Below, piece after piece: positions 21,217 through 33,637 of a stretch of 64,000 nt of DNA (its first letter is position 1; every line of letters starts with the position of its first letter). The DNA is from Microbotryum silenes-acaulis (lineage: Eukaryota; Basidiomycota; Microbotryomycetes; Microbotryales; Microbotryaceae). The notes under the pieces were generated by a model. That model was not told the origin of the DNA. It worked only from the letters and a program-made list of their open reading frames with translations, and searched no databases. The position numbers and the translations under genes were made by a program. Where the stretch lies: positions 310,001 through 374,000 of the forward strand of contig QPFY01000017.1 in NCBI GenBank assembly GCA_003665825.1. The letters are read 5' to 3'.

Positions 21217-24200
21217 CTACGTACTACCCGTTGAGTTCAAACCAGCAAAGCTTCCTTTATTCGGCGGACCAGGACACGAATTTGTCAACAGCCTCCTCAA
21301 GATCCTCGCGCCTTCCTGCGCAATCTCCCACCTCGACGTCTCGATGTACTCCTGGATCATCTGACACAGATCAAGGACGTTGTTCTTGCCCCGGACCAAC
21401 AACAAGCTCTCGGGCGAGTCGCAGCACAACGAATCGAGGAAGCGCAGCGCCGAGCCTTTGTAGTCGGCTGTACGGGGACCGGGGCGACCACTCGTTGCTC
21501 GTCCGTAGCAGTACAACGTTAACGTCGCGATGTAGACGCACCAACGGTGATGTAAACACCCCGCCAGATCCTCCTTGGCGTGCTCGTAGTGCTGCATCGA
21601 ATCGCGCAGGAAGAACGCCGCATGCCACGACGCGGCTCGGGCGTCCTTCGTCGAGGACCACATCCGAATTCGCGCTTCGGTCGCATGGAACACGGCGGTC
21701 GAGACGAGTAGACCGAGCGCACTTTCCGCACCGGCGTAGATTTGCAGCTCGTGGATGTCGATCGAGAGGGTGATGTGCGCCACGGCGTAGAGCGAGATCG
21801 AGGCGCGGAGGAGCTGCGTAGTCGGTGCCGTCACTCCAGCGAGACAGGTGTCGAGGCGACTCTTCCACGAGTTGTACGACGAGGAGACTGCAGAAAGACA
21901 CATTTCTAGTCAGCTCTATTCTTTCCACTGGCTTCAGGAGGGTGGGACGTGGAGGTACTCACTCATGTCGCGCCAGTTGTGAGCTCGCTCCGACTGCGAC
22001 AGCCCAATCACATGATCACGCCACTGAAGATCTTGCGCGACGCTCAACAATCCATGCAGGATAGCGATCCTGGAGAACGAGTTCAGGACCGGCGGTGAAT
22101 GCCCAGCCATCAACGATGCTTTTAGTGCCGAAATGAATGGAACGGGCGCTCGAGCCTGCGCGTGCAGGATGGCCCATTCTTGTGCAGTCGTCGCTTCCCA
22201 TTCGTCCTCGTCGCAAGGAAGTTGCACTTGGATTTGGAAAGCTGACAGCGCAGGCGAATGCCGGAAGAGTGAGGCGTCTGCGAAGGTCGTGGAAAGTCAA
22301 TAAGACGGCGTCTACCCTCTGCTCACAGGTGCGACAAGACGTACGTTCGACATCCAACGCGAAAATGATAAGCGCCGTCCTCTTGAGCGACTCCTCCTCG
22401 ATCCAGGCCGCCCATCTCGCCTCGACATCATTCTCCTTCCCTTTCGGCATCACCGCCGGTGCACGTTGCGAAAAGATAGCACTTCGTCGGCCCAAGGTGA
22501 CGCACGAGCTCCAAAAGATATGCGCCATTTCGTGATGGAGGCGCGTCGAGCACAGCTTTCCGAATACCGAGATGAGGAGGATCGTTTGGTGCAGCCATAG
22601 CTCGGTGCGGGGCTTGAATTCGGCAGAGCAGATGACTTTGCCGCGGAAGAAGCTGTGCAGCTTTACTGCGAGCTGTTGCGACTCGAGAGGGCCGAAGTAG
22701 CACCCAAGTAAGAGCTGGACACGACAAATCGGAGGATGTCAGTTTTCAACGTGTGGAGGACAGGCCCGAGAGCGATCGACTCACCATCGAGAGCAGAAGC
22801 GGTGTCTTGGTCCTGTTCGTCTTGAAGGACGCTCGGTGAATACCAGGCACTTGCGTTTCGTGGATACGCAGCCAAAAGTCTTCCAAGTACTGCACCATCG
22901 CAGCACGAGACATCCTCGGATCGTTGCGCAGTGGCTTACCCTCGATCTGAAGATTCACGCCAGAAGAGAAGACGAGTGAGCAAAACTCATCACACTAGAG
23001 GACTCTGCATATCTGGACGCACCTCCAGATAGTCAATGACTTTGAGTCGTGTCCGCTCATCGATGTACGTCGAGCGATCGACGTTGCCTCTTGCTGCGGG
23101 GTTGCTTGGAGCCGGAAAGGTGACCGACTCGGAGTCGGATGTCTGCTCAACGAAAGTGGTTAGTCTCGGTCTCCACTGCACCGCTGCTCGAATAGCAATA
23201 CTCACAATGGGCATCGGCGATGGGTCGGTCCGTGGCGAAGGAGCAATAACAGGTGGCGGCGTCGGTTTCACCTCCTCCACCGCGCTCTGTGGAGTGGACT
23301 CGGGTGCATTCTGACGTTGACCAGGCGAGTTGACCCCATTGATCGATTCCCATTCGGTGGCAATACGTCCATACCCTCCATTCTGCACCTGCGCATGCAG
23401 ATCCAGGCCCCTCGTCACCTCCTGCAAATCCTCGGGACTCATGCCCGACCCCGGTGTCCGTCCGGTCCCGTTCGAATTCGACGTCTGACCACCTGGAACC
23501 GATCCCGGGCCATTGAAGGCGAGCAGCTCGTGCCCGGGGCTGACGGGTCGCGATCGGGCAAACTGGATGTCGAAGCCACCGGTAGGATCGAAAAGCCAGC
23601 TGTATTCGCTAGCCGAGACGAAGGGTACCCCATACGACTGCTGGATAAAGTTGAGGGGCTCTTCGAATCCAGGCATCGAGGATTGTGGGCCTGGCGCATC
23701 GCTGTTGAAGGTGTCGAAAAAGGGTGTCGGGGCATCATTCGGTACCGCACCGGGGCCGTACACACCGCCGGCCGGATTGGGTGCCCCCTCATTTTGGTAA
23801 TGGTTGAGTTGATTCGCGGCTGGATGTCCCGAAGGTGGAGGGAAGGCATTACCAGAAAAGGAGGTGATGGGTGGAGGCGGCATCGGATTCGGGTTTGGGT
23901 CCGTGAAGGAATTGTAGGCCGACGGATTGCTTGGACCTGCCGCTGCCGAGCCCATCGCATGAGACGGCGGACCGTACAGATGTTGCTGTAGGTTGAACAT
24001 GGCACTATTCCGATGCTCGTGGTGGGTCGGCATGGCGGATTCACCGACAGGGGTCAAACCGGCAAGATGCGGGTACGATCCCGCGTGCCCGGGGGATCTC
24101 GTCGATGCCGATGCCGATGCTTGCGGATGGGGAGTCGAGCCGGACGAAGCTGCGCCCGGAGAGACGCCATCGACGGAAGCCGACGATGCCGAACCAAAGC

Positions 24201-25054
24201 TAGGTACCCTGTTGCGCCGAAAAGGTATCTCGGAAGGAATGGTCCCGGAGCTCTGTAGTTTTCGGGCCGATGTGACCGAATTGCGCGAGAGGGCTCCTGA
24301 AGCGCCGGTCTGACCCTTGCGCTCGTGCCGACCTTCGTGCCGTATCAGCAGATCGTTGCGTACAAAAGTCTTGGGACAGCCTGGTTTGGAGCATTTGTAG
24401 ATGGTAGCCGGTCTGTGATTGAGCTTGTGACGGTTGAGGTGATCGGGGCGGGAGAAGGCTGAGAGATCGATCGGTCGAGACGAGGCGAGCCAGCCGTAAA
24501 TTGAGGAAGGAGTGGGCGGAGATGAGAGAGGCAATTCAGCAGCTGTACCGACACTAGCTCCAATCCTCCAGCGACCTTGTCGATCACAAGATATGCTGTC
24601 GAGCGGGACTTGTAGCGCGAAGCGAGCTAGTGCTTTGGCGAGATGGACCTGCTGCTCGCTAGTTCGCCGGACCGGGGAAGCGCGTATCGACGGCCCACAC
24701 AAACTCACCTTTGCCACAGCCAGGCCAGTCGCATACGTGAGGCTTGACCTCGGCTGCTCCTATCGCGTCGACGACGCCTGATTCGGCTTTGGAGGTGGAT
24801 GCCTCGCCGGGCGTGGGCATTCCCGTGGCGGCGGCGCCCTGACCGCTGGAACGGCTGAGGCCTGCGGCGTTGTTGGCTTGACGCTGCTTCTTGAGCGCCC
24901 TCCGGTGCGGCGAATTATCGTCGTCGTCCTGCGCGTGGTGATGGCCGTGACGGTGGTGATCGAGCATCCTGTTCATATTGCCGTTCCCGCTTCCACTCCC
25001 GACCGACATGGACGGGGAAGCCGAGGCGGCTCCTCCATGAGCGAGGGCCTGCAT
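21217..25054 (-). CDS. C2H2 zinc-finger transcription factor with fungal-specific regulatory domain, 1078 aa
   Basis: Minus-strand exons: 24709-25054, 23206-24458, 23023-23142, 22785-22946, 22345-22714, 21963-22277, 21217-21887. Two C2H2 fingers lie at about residues 106-160 (HVCDWPGCGK + AFSRPDHLNRHKLNH, then YKCSKPGCPKTFVRNDLLIRH). The first finger is split by a 250-nt intron. An acidic/His-rich N-terminus and a long Ser/Pro/Asn/Gly-rich linker (residues 160-530) precede an alpha-helical C-terminal half. That half has LLLGCYFGPLESQQLAVKLH and LWLHQTILLISVFGKL, typical of the fungal-specific transcription factor middle domain. Intron 23143-23205 has 3n length and no stop. A nuclear DNA-binding regulator; targets unknown. 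The start at 25054 is the first good ATG; an in-frame extension reaches 25153. Confidence 0.85.
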
Positions 25055-26296
25055 CGCTGGGAAGCTTCGAACTCGGGTTGTCCCGAGCCTCCGAGCTCCG
25101 AGGCCGGCGAGCGCGGTGCAAGTCACGAGGACAACACGGGCCGGGGGGTTCAACCCAGGAGAGGATGACGCAGAGAGTGTGGGCGGACCAAAGAAGGGCG
25201 TGGACCGAAGGGCAATGGCAAGTAGACCCCAAGCCCAACGGAGGACGGACAGGGTGAGGTGCTAGGTCAGAGTGGGTCGGGCAGGTAAAGCTCACCACCA
25301 CCAACTTGGAGCCTGGCTTGCGTTGCCCCTGCCCGGCGTGATCGAGCGCTAGCGTTTTCCTGCAGTGGGGCAAGGCAGAAAAAGGGTGTCTAGAAACCAG
25401 TGCCCGAGCAGAGCGGTCCCAGCCTAGGACGGACTTGGTTCGACACTCTGCAATTTTTGAAGAGATAGTCATGTTTCCTTGATGATCGTGTGCCGACGTG
25501 AAATTCTCATTCCGAGAGTAACTTAACGCGCCGTGTCGGGATGTGGGGTACTCTGCGCGCTGTGACGGTTCTGGCCGACTTGCCGGCTATGCTGATTCAG
25601 ATTGCTGGCGCGCTGGCGAGCTGTTGCTGCGGTCGCACTTGAACCAAACCACACCACACAGTACGACTCGACCCGACCCCACCGACCCGGCGATCCAGTT
25701 TCCCCATCGATCTCTAGCACCCATCATCACGTGGACGTGGTCACTGGAATTTTAATTGTCCACATCTCAAAAGAGTGATTGTGAGTTGTTTGATTGGATT
25801 GCTCGCTCGGGGATCGACGGGCGATACGGCCGATGTCGATCGGTTGCGAAGCTCAGCCGCGATCCGAGCCACCCTCACCAGCCCTCACCGCATCAAGCGT
25901 GTATGCACATTCTCAGAGGAGCCAACCCCCTGGATGCAGCCACCGGCCATGACGTGCAACACTCGAGTACCTCCTACCACTTGGGCTCACGGTACTCGCT
26001 GTGTAAAATATTCAAAACACTGTCGATGGTGAGGCTGTCTTGGCATGCCGATGCATCACCGGCGGTCGTGCTCGTCGCGTCGAGAGCGTCGTATCGAGTG
26101 TGTCAACGCGCTAGATTCTTGTGGCTGCCTCTGAAATATCGCACTTCAAAGACAGGTACTCTCACCCGAATTCGCCGAACTGATCCCGCGTCCCGTCGCT
26201 ACAGAAACACCGGATAAAGCTCGATCGGTTCCCAGTCGGACCGAGGGCCTTTGTTGCCTCGCCCCTTCGGGCATCCTCAATTGTACCCTCCCCACG
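25055..26296. promoter_or_regulatory. Divergent upstream region of two transcription-factor genes
   Basis: 1242 bases separate the divergent starts of the C2H2 regulator (-) and the forkhead gene (+). Long intergenic control regions are usual for regulators. Noted: an A/T-richer segment at about 25450-25530, and ACC/CCA-rich runs near 25640-25740. Several short frames are not supported as genes. Confidence 0.45.
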
Positions 26297-29200
26297 ATGG
26301 CCTCGGATCCAATTCCATCGTCGTCGAAATTCAACACACCATCGTATACGGCGTCGCTAGCTTCCTCGTCGGCTGCGGCGCCGAGTGACGAGCCTTTTCT
26401 TGCCTCCATATCTGGCCCCTCTGCAGCGACCACCACCACCGATCTGCCCTCCACCTTCTCGTCGTCCGTCACACCCATGGCGAACCCGCTCTTGGATGAT
26501 GATGACCAGCACACCCTTTCTGGCTGGGCTAGGACGCTGCAATACTCGCCCCAGATCTTTCCCACCTTGTATTCGTCGTCGCTCGCGCACTCCGATTCAG
26601 GTCTCGGCAATTTCGGCCTTGATCTCGGCGACTCTGCCATGATGGCCGGACCTTCATCGTTCAAATCGGTTGTGGGGTTCGCTGACTCGCCCCTCCTCGG
26701 TCCAAGTTCGAGATCGAATATCGGCGATGGACTTGGTTCCCACCTACAACCGCCATCGCAACCAACGAACGCGGCGAATGGATCCATGTTGCCGTCGAGC
26801 GACACCTCCATGTCCGACTTTGACTCGTTTGCCTCCTCCTTCCATTTCGACAGCTCGCTCTTCAGCGCCGTCCAAACACCACAAACGATCGAAGAGATTC
26901 ACCGATTGCTGAACGAAGTCGCATTGACTACACCCGCGTTGTCATCAACGATCGCGAACGGGTTATCGGATCCGATTCTGCAGACCCCGCCTCGACCCAA
27001 AGATGACTCAGAGATTCGTGCCTACGCCAAGCTCGAATTTGCGACGTCGGATTTCTACATCCAGAAACTCAGCGTGATTGTGGGACGAAGACCTGCTGCT
27101 GCGATGGACACCTCGGCCTTCCCGGCTCCGCTAGGCTTGACTGGGAATGGCACCAGCATCAAGCTCGAGGACTTTTCTATGGAAGCTGGGGAGACGCAGA
27201 TTATATTGAGAGAAGGTACCGAGGCAGCCAAAGGGGATACCCTTGATGGAAGAAATGATGCATCAACATCGGCGACTAGTATTCCCGTCCCACAGATCGA
27301 GGTCACACCCAATAGCCCAGGCCCATCGATTGGAGCCTCGCAACCACAATTCGCGACCGGTACCGACACCTCGGCCACAGGTCCTGCCTCGACATCCAAG
27401 CTAAACGGTACCACCCCAATCGAAAGACTAGATTCGAAATTGAGCGCCAGGGGCATAAAGACGCCCGCCTTGGCGGATATCGATCTTGGACCTATTCGCG
27501 CCGTCTCGCGACATCACGCTCGGATTTACTTTAGCGAGAAGAAGGGGCGTTGGAAAGTTGAGGTGTTGGGGAGGAATGGGGTCGTTGTTGATGGGCAGTG
27601 GAAGGGGAAGGGAGAGAGAGCGACGTTGAAGCATCGGTACGCACTTCGTGTTGCGAGTCTTCGATCCAGTCTATCAGGCTCATTCTTTCCCGAGCACAGA
27701 ACCAAGGTCCAGATCGCCGAGCGCGTGTTCCACTTCGTCCTTCCCGCTGCGGAGATTGCATCCTCCCTCGAAGTCTCGCCCGAGAAGAAGAAGAAAAATG
27801 CCACTTCCAAGAATCGAGCTTCTGGCGAGCGTGCGGGCTCCGAAGGGGAAAGCGAAGGGCATTCGTCCTCATCGTTGTCGGACGTCTCGGAAAGTGATAT
27901 CGAACTCTCGCCGCTCCTCGATACTAAGACTGAACTCGTCGAAGAGGCGACAACATCGAATACATCACCTTCCAAGATCCGACTCACACTCAGCCTCGGT
28001 CCTGGTTCGAGGGCGTCGACTCCGGATTCCTCGAAGGGTACAACTAGCATGGCACCTCCACCACCTCGGAAACTTACGCCAAGTGCTTCTCCGGCGGCAG
28101 GCGGTTCGTCACAGCTCACACTGGCCACCGATCTCAACGCTGCGTTGGGAAACTTGTTGGCTCTACCTCCACTGCCACCTCTGCCTGATCTTCCTACTCT
28201 GCCCACGATTCTCGCGCCTTCGGTCTCCGAGCCCTCCAAACCCGAGCCTTCGAAGCCTGTGCCATCGACACCTGCGCCCTCGACATCTGCCACCTCGACA
28301 CCCGTCTCTATCGCTGCACCTGCACCTGCACCTGCACCTGTACCTGTACCTGCACCTGTGCTTCCCATACCTCTCACACCTGTGCCTTCAACATCTGCAG
28401 CGACTGGAAGTGGCGCAGACGGAGGGCTCGGAAAGGGGACCGGGCGGGGCAAAGGAGGCAAAGGCGGCAAGGGTGGAAAAAGCGGCATGGTCAGCATGCA
28501 TATGGGAGGCATAGGAGGAAAAGGTAAAGGGATGGGCAAGACCATCATCCCGGGCAAGACCAAGTTTCCTCATGGACTCGTACGCGCGGACGCGGGATCG
28601 GATTCGAGCTCGGACAGTGATAGCGATGATGATAGTGACGAGGATGGCAACACGACTGCGATTGCTGGGGCGTCGTCGGATGATGAGCGGTCGGGGGTAT
28701 TGCATGTCGGGAAAGGAGCGGGCAAAACACCGATGCCTCGGAAAGCACCGCGGAAGCATGGGAAGACGACTACCGAACCTGCGCCCACTGCTCTCAAGCA
28801 ACTCACGCCTTCGACTTCGACTCCTGCACCGATTTCCAATGCTAGCACCGCGACCGCAACTTCTCTCCTAACCCTCCCGGATCCGTCGTTGTTCGCCTCC
28901 CTACCAGATCTACCGGCTCTGCCATCCCTGCCTGGTGAGGCACATAATGCAACGGCGGGAAAGACGCTTGCGCAATTACCGACACCGACAACCTCGAATG
29001 GATCCGCTGCCCCCGTCCGTGTCCCCACCCCTACTCCTGCCCCTGCCCATGCCCCTGTTCGAACCCCAGCTTTGAATACAAGCGCAGGTCCCGCCACATC
29101 ACCCGCTGCGGCGGTAGATTCCACATCTGGTCCCTCACTCGTCCGCCCGCCCACAGGAGGCGCGATCGATTCTGCATCCGCGACCGCCGATTCATCAGCT

Positions 29201-30624
29201 CCCCCACCCCCCTTCGTCCCGAAGCCACCCACCCCAGCTTACGTCGCCGCCGCCGCCGACCCCTCCATCCCGACCTCTCGTCTTCCACATACCCCAGCAC
29301 CGATACTCAAGGCGCCCCCTCGACATGCTCCGTTCCAACCCGCGCCGATGCCGGAAGGTGACCCGCCTCACGAGGCGCCAGCTCACGATCGAAACATGAA
29401 ACCCCCTTACACGTACGGGTCTTTGATCGCGCAAGCCGTTTCAGAGTCGGAGCACAACAAAATGACGATGTCGCAGGTTTACGATTGGATTGATCGAAGG
29501 TGGCCTTTCTTCAGAGATAATCAGCCTGGGTGGCAGGTTAGTTGGGGTGCCTCTTACAGTGCTCCACGATTCCCGAATTGCTGACATTGGATTCCAACAT
29601 TTATCTTTGACAGAATTCTGTGCGCCACAACCTCACTCCAGCGCGTGGATTTGTCAAGATCGACCGACGGCCCGACGAGCCCGGCAAAGGTGCTTTCTGG
29701 ACCGTGGATCCTGCTCAACTGTCCAACTTTGATGGCCTTCACTACAGAAAGAAGAACCTCGGCGGGGCTACCAGACCCAAGCCTGCGGCACCTCCGGTCA
29801 TGGGCTCGTTCGCTCCCACGTCAGGTTCGACAACAGCTCCGACAGCGACTTCGACCTCCTCGGGTGTCTCAGCGCCGAGCATTTCTGCGCCGAGTACGAA
29901 CACGGGCTCATCCCTGGGTATGGGCATAAATGCGGGCTCGGCCATCACTCGGCCTCCACCTCCGAACCCACCTAGCACGGGTCCTGCACTTTCGGTCCCG
30001 TTACCCATCGTCGTCGGCCCGATTCCCGAAACCTACGTCCGACCAACACCTCCACCGAGTTCAGCCCCTCCCGATGAAATCACCGCCGCTCTGCTCCGAG
30101 ACCCGCCGATCGTACTGCACGAAGGCAAACTCATCATCAACCCGATCATCTTCGCGCACCTCTCCAAGGATCAACTCGCTAATCTCGAGACACTACCCGC
30201 GAGCAATGCGCTACAAATCCTTCAGGCTTACGTCGTGCAGCATTTCAAAGAGAAGATGAAGCGCATTGCGGATGAGAAAGCGGCGGCCAAGGCACGGGCT
30301 GAGAAAGCGGCGGCGGGAAAACTTGCGGCTGAGAAGCTCGTAGCCGAAGCTGCAGCTGCGAAGAAGGCGCTCGATACGGCTATTACAAGTCCATCCCCTG
30401 CACCAACGACGACGGAGAAGGCAGGGTCCGCGACACCGGGTTCGAAGGATGCTCCGAAGAAACCGACCGCTGCGGCTAGTGCGTCGACACCTTCGACCTC
30501 CGGTAAGAAGCAGCCTTCGAGCACGGCCGCATCAAAGCGAAAGGCAGCCGATGATGCCTCGTCATCCTCCAATGGGGCTAGCAAAGTTTTGAAGACTGAG
30601 GAGGGCCAAACAACGAAGAAGTGA
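26297..30624 (+). CDS. FHL1: FHA and forkhead domain transcription factor, FHL1-like, 1395 aa
   Basis: Exons: 26297-27636, 27700-29536, 29614-30624. Intron 27637-27699 is 63 nt, in frame and stop-free; removing it restores a compact FHA end (ATLKHR then TKVQIAERVFHFVLP), so splicing is preferred. An FHA-type phosphothreonine-binding region spans about residues 235-480 (YAKLEFATSDFYIQKLSVIVG, then SRHHARIYF and LGRNGVVVDGQW). The forkhead DNA-binding domain is at about 1010-1100 (KPPYTYGSLIAQAVSES, MTMSQVYDWIDRRWPFF, NSVRHNLTPARGFVKI). Low-complexity Pro/Ala/Thr tracts and an acidic Asp/Ser run lie between. An Ala/Lys/Glu coiled stretch occurs at about 1225-1265. In yeast, FHL1 controls ribosomal-protein genes; the same role here is an inference. 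Confidence 0.9.
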
Positions 30625-33600
30625 ACGATGGCGGGAGTGTTTACGAACTAGACACAGCCTCCCTCGGAGCAAGTGTCGGCAGAAGCTTTGCATCTTCTGG
30701 CGTGGAAATTGCGCAGAACTTCGCCTGCCAGCGCTTGCACCTCTATTGTAAGAGTCAACTATGACTTCTTGCAATGAGTTATTCAGAGCTACGGTCTCGT
30801 TTGTGAACTATAGTGTCGGGTCAAGCTGCAGGTCATCGTGTGACGTGTGACGGCCTCAACGGCGCCGCTCCCCCGTTCAGATGCCGCGGGCGATCTGTAA
30901 GAGCAGACGGGTAAATCTTTTCTCGAGGCAGATAAAACTTCACGTAATCTTGTCTCCCCACATACGTAGCCATCTAAAGCAATGACCTGTCTCGAATAAG
31001 GTATCGCATGTGTGCGGCCTGTCCGCCAGGGGCCCGCACTGATTTCCATGCAGCTTTACCAATTACCGTCGGGGTCGATCAAACTGCACCGGCACTCCTG
31101 CAGTGGACATTAGCTATATACCGGTAGCTATATCCGGTACGGGATAGAGCACATCTTGCAAGATATACAGGCGTCTACACTATGTGATACCAAAGTTCCG
31201 ATGAACGTGGTACAAGAATGACCTTGGATGTGATCCCAAAATCCGCTCCGATGTGATCCCATTAATGTCGCCTCCGACTCATGTGGGACCAGAGTCGCCT
31301 CCGACGTGGGCCCAAAAGCCGACGTTATGTGAGCCCAGAGTGACGAGCTATTAGCGCGGTTATGTCCGGGTGCCTAACCTAACTCCGATCCGGCACCGTA
31401 TATCCGGGCCTAGGGACGCGCTCGTCTCGTCTCGGATCCGAGAGACCAAAAGTCCGTGACGTAACGGGAGCCTTATTTTTAACTAGAGTGCAGCTTTGTA
31501 CCAACTTGCCCAGGTCGCCTATTCTTCCGGTTGACTGCAAGTTCAAGGGTCAAGCACATGAAATTTTTAAATTTTTCAAGATCCCGAGGACAGCATATAC
31601 ACAGAGCGTGGGGAGTCGAGTCGACGGCGCCTGCGTCGGAATCCGCTTCGAGACATACAATTTCAAGAGGCGCTTGCTATGTGGTCCAGCGCCCGATAAG
31701 GGTCGTCTCTTTGTAGACTAGCTGGAATTCTCATTCTCATTCTCATGCTCCCGTCTCACGCAGAAGGCAAGCGTGGGATGTCTGTCTCGGGTCGACGTCT
31801 CGGCTAGGGCAGAATAACAAAACAAAACTTTTTTTTGGAGTTTTTGAGGCCTATCGCCGAGTATGAATTCGTAGGCAGAATGTTTCTTCCTCGCGTCTGT
31901 ACCGGCAGGCTGTTCGTGTGGCCTGGCTCTGAACCAGAGGCAGGCACGGGAAAAGATCGTAGGCTTGGGAGTATTTCAGAACTCAAGCGGCACAAAGGTA
32001 AAAGCTAATGACAATGTGGGCGGAATACATCTGAAGCAGGCGGGGCGAGCTAGTAGTACTCTCGGGAATTAGGCAAATTCCGTGGACTAGCACGTTCGAA
32101 GCGGTGGGTTGTATTCGCAGACGATCTGAGAGGGTTTAAGCCACCCACATGGTGCGCACTTCTCGACGGAGCCAAGTCCCTAGACTAGTATCTCTTTACT
32201 AGTCTCTTTATTAAGAACTTCTTCAATATCTAGGTAGACTACATGCTGCAAGCCTGCATATACACGGCCAAGCAACACAAAAGATCATCAGCACTGCAAA
32301 TCGCCGAGATCGAGGCGGCGCGCGCGCGCGCCCACGCGTCGATTCGCTTTGTGCAAAAACCCCTTTGACCCACCGCTAGCTGCGAAGCTGGGATGCTGCT
32401 GCGATAGGGTTGGCAATTGTTTATTCCGACTGCTCGTAACGCGGTAGGGTTGCTTTTACCGAATAAACAAAAGAAACATCAATTCCTTCTATCGGGAGGA
32501 AAGCGGTTCGGCCCACGATCCCTACTTCGCATCGGAGGTCAGAAGTGTCGCCGTGCCAGAAGTTCCCTATTATGGCGCGGATGCGATAAGTCGTGTCTCT
32601 CTGCGTTGCTCCGATCTCTCGGCTCAGCGACACCTCGCGTGAGGATGATGAATTTTCTGAGCGCAGGGTCGTCTTCTTGTTCTGCCTCACTTTACCCTTC
32701 AGCTCGTAAAGGCAAACAGCACTTGTGTGCCTTGCTGTATGATGATATCAGTTCGAGTGTTTGATTATCCGCCAGCTGCCACGGACCGCTCACCGGCGTC
32801 AAGCCGTCGCTTAGGGGCCCGAGAGCGTAGGCAAGGCTGGCTGGGCGACCAGACTGAGGTTGCGCTTTCGGAGCCGACATCGCACATTTATGCACCTGCC
32901 ACCGGCCAATTGAACCCGCCAGTGCATGACATGCGTCATTCACTCACCGAAGTCGCCAACTTGAAGGGGCGCGATCGCACTAAGGTTTGATCCACGGCGT
33001 TGAATATGAAACGGGCGTGAGCGATAATGACCTGTTAATGGTCCGAGGGACGCGCTTTGCCCAAAGAGGCAGGCGCCGCGACGGCAGCCATAAGCGGAGT
33101 CCTCAACGACGGCCTGCGCGCCATGGTCAAGGGGGAGAATTGGTAGGCCACGTTGTGGTACGTGCCTGGGCTGGGTAGCTGCCCCCGTGGTGCCCTATCC
33201 GCACTCGTTTCGGGTGCCCCATTGTCTGTTCAGCCATCCTGAAATTGATTGTCCAGGGGTCGTGGCGATCTATGCGCGGTACAAAAGAACTTCGATCCGC
33301 CTGCACCATCTTTCCTCGATCCACTGTTGCCCCATGTCCTGACCTACTGCTGTTTCTCCTCCCTCTCTCTGCACCCAAATATCCAGCTGGACTTCAAATT
33401 CTGTGTTTCACACTCCTACTGCTGCTGCTCGGACACCCTCGTTTCTCCTACTTTGGCAACCGAAGCACCATTGCCAATCGACATCACCCGCAGCGCCGTT
33501 CCTGATCTACGAGGCGCCGCCGATCACGCTACGTTCATACGCACAGACCGCCGCCCATCAATCGGCGTGCCACTCGTGCACTCCTTCCCTTCGTCTTCAA

Positions 33601-33637
33601 GTTCCCAGTCACCACACCATTAAGGTTTTATAGAGAG
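30625..33637. other. Three-kilobase gene-free region
   Basis: No ORF here has splice-consistent continuation or recognisable motifs. Contents: a degenerate 23-bp tandem repeat (31182-31348), a TCTCAT triplet repeat near 31730-31750, AT-rich tracts (31470-31590, 31800-31860, 32190-32290) and a GC alternation near 32318-32334. The last 400 bases form the promoter and leader of the next gene. The lower GC and repeat content suggest decayed mobile-element sequence. Confidence 0.5.
31182..31348 (+). repeat. Degenerate 23-bp tandem repeat, about seven units
   Basis: Units begin ATGTGATACC, ACGTGGTACA, ATGTGATCCC, ATGTGATCCC, ATGTGGGACC, ACGTGGGCCC and ATGTGAGCCC, spaced 22-30 bases apart. They share a core close to ATGTGATCCCAAA followed by TCGCCTCCG. 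The array lies in the gene-free region and is clearly non-coding. Confidence 0.75.

Noticed and set aside
27526..28563. 345-codon minus-strand ORF opposite the forkhead gene
   Set aside because: It is antisense to Pro/Ala/Ser-rich codons of the FHL1-like gene. Its Gly/Val-rich composition is the mirror of those codons, and no splice signals extend it.
32318..32334. GC alternation as an origin or special structural element
   Set aside because: A short CG run alone is not evidence for an origin; no other origin or centromere signature is nearby.
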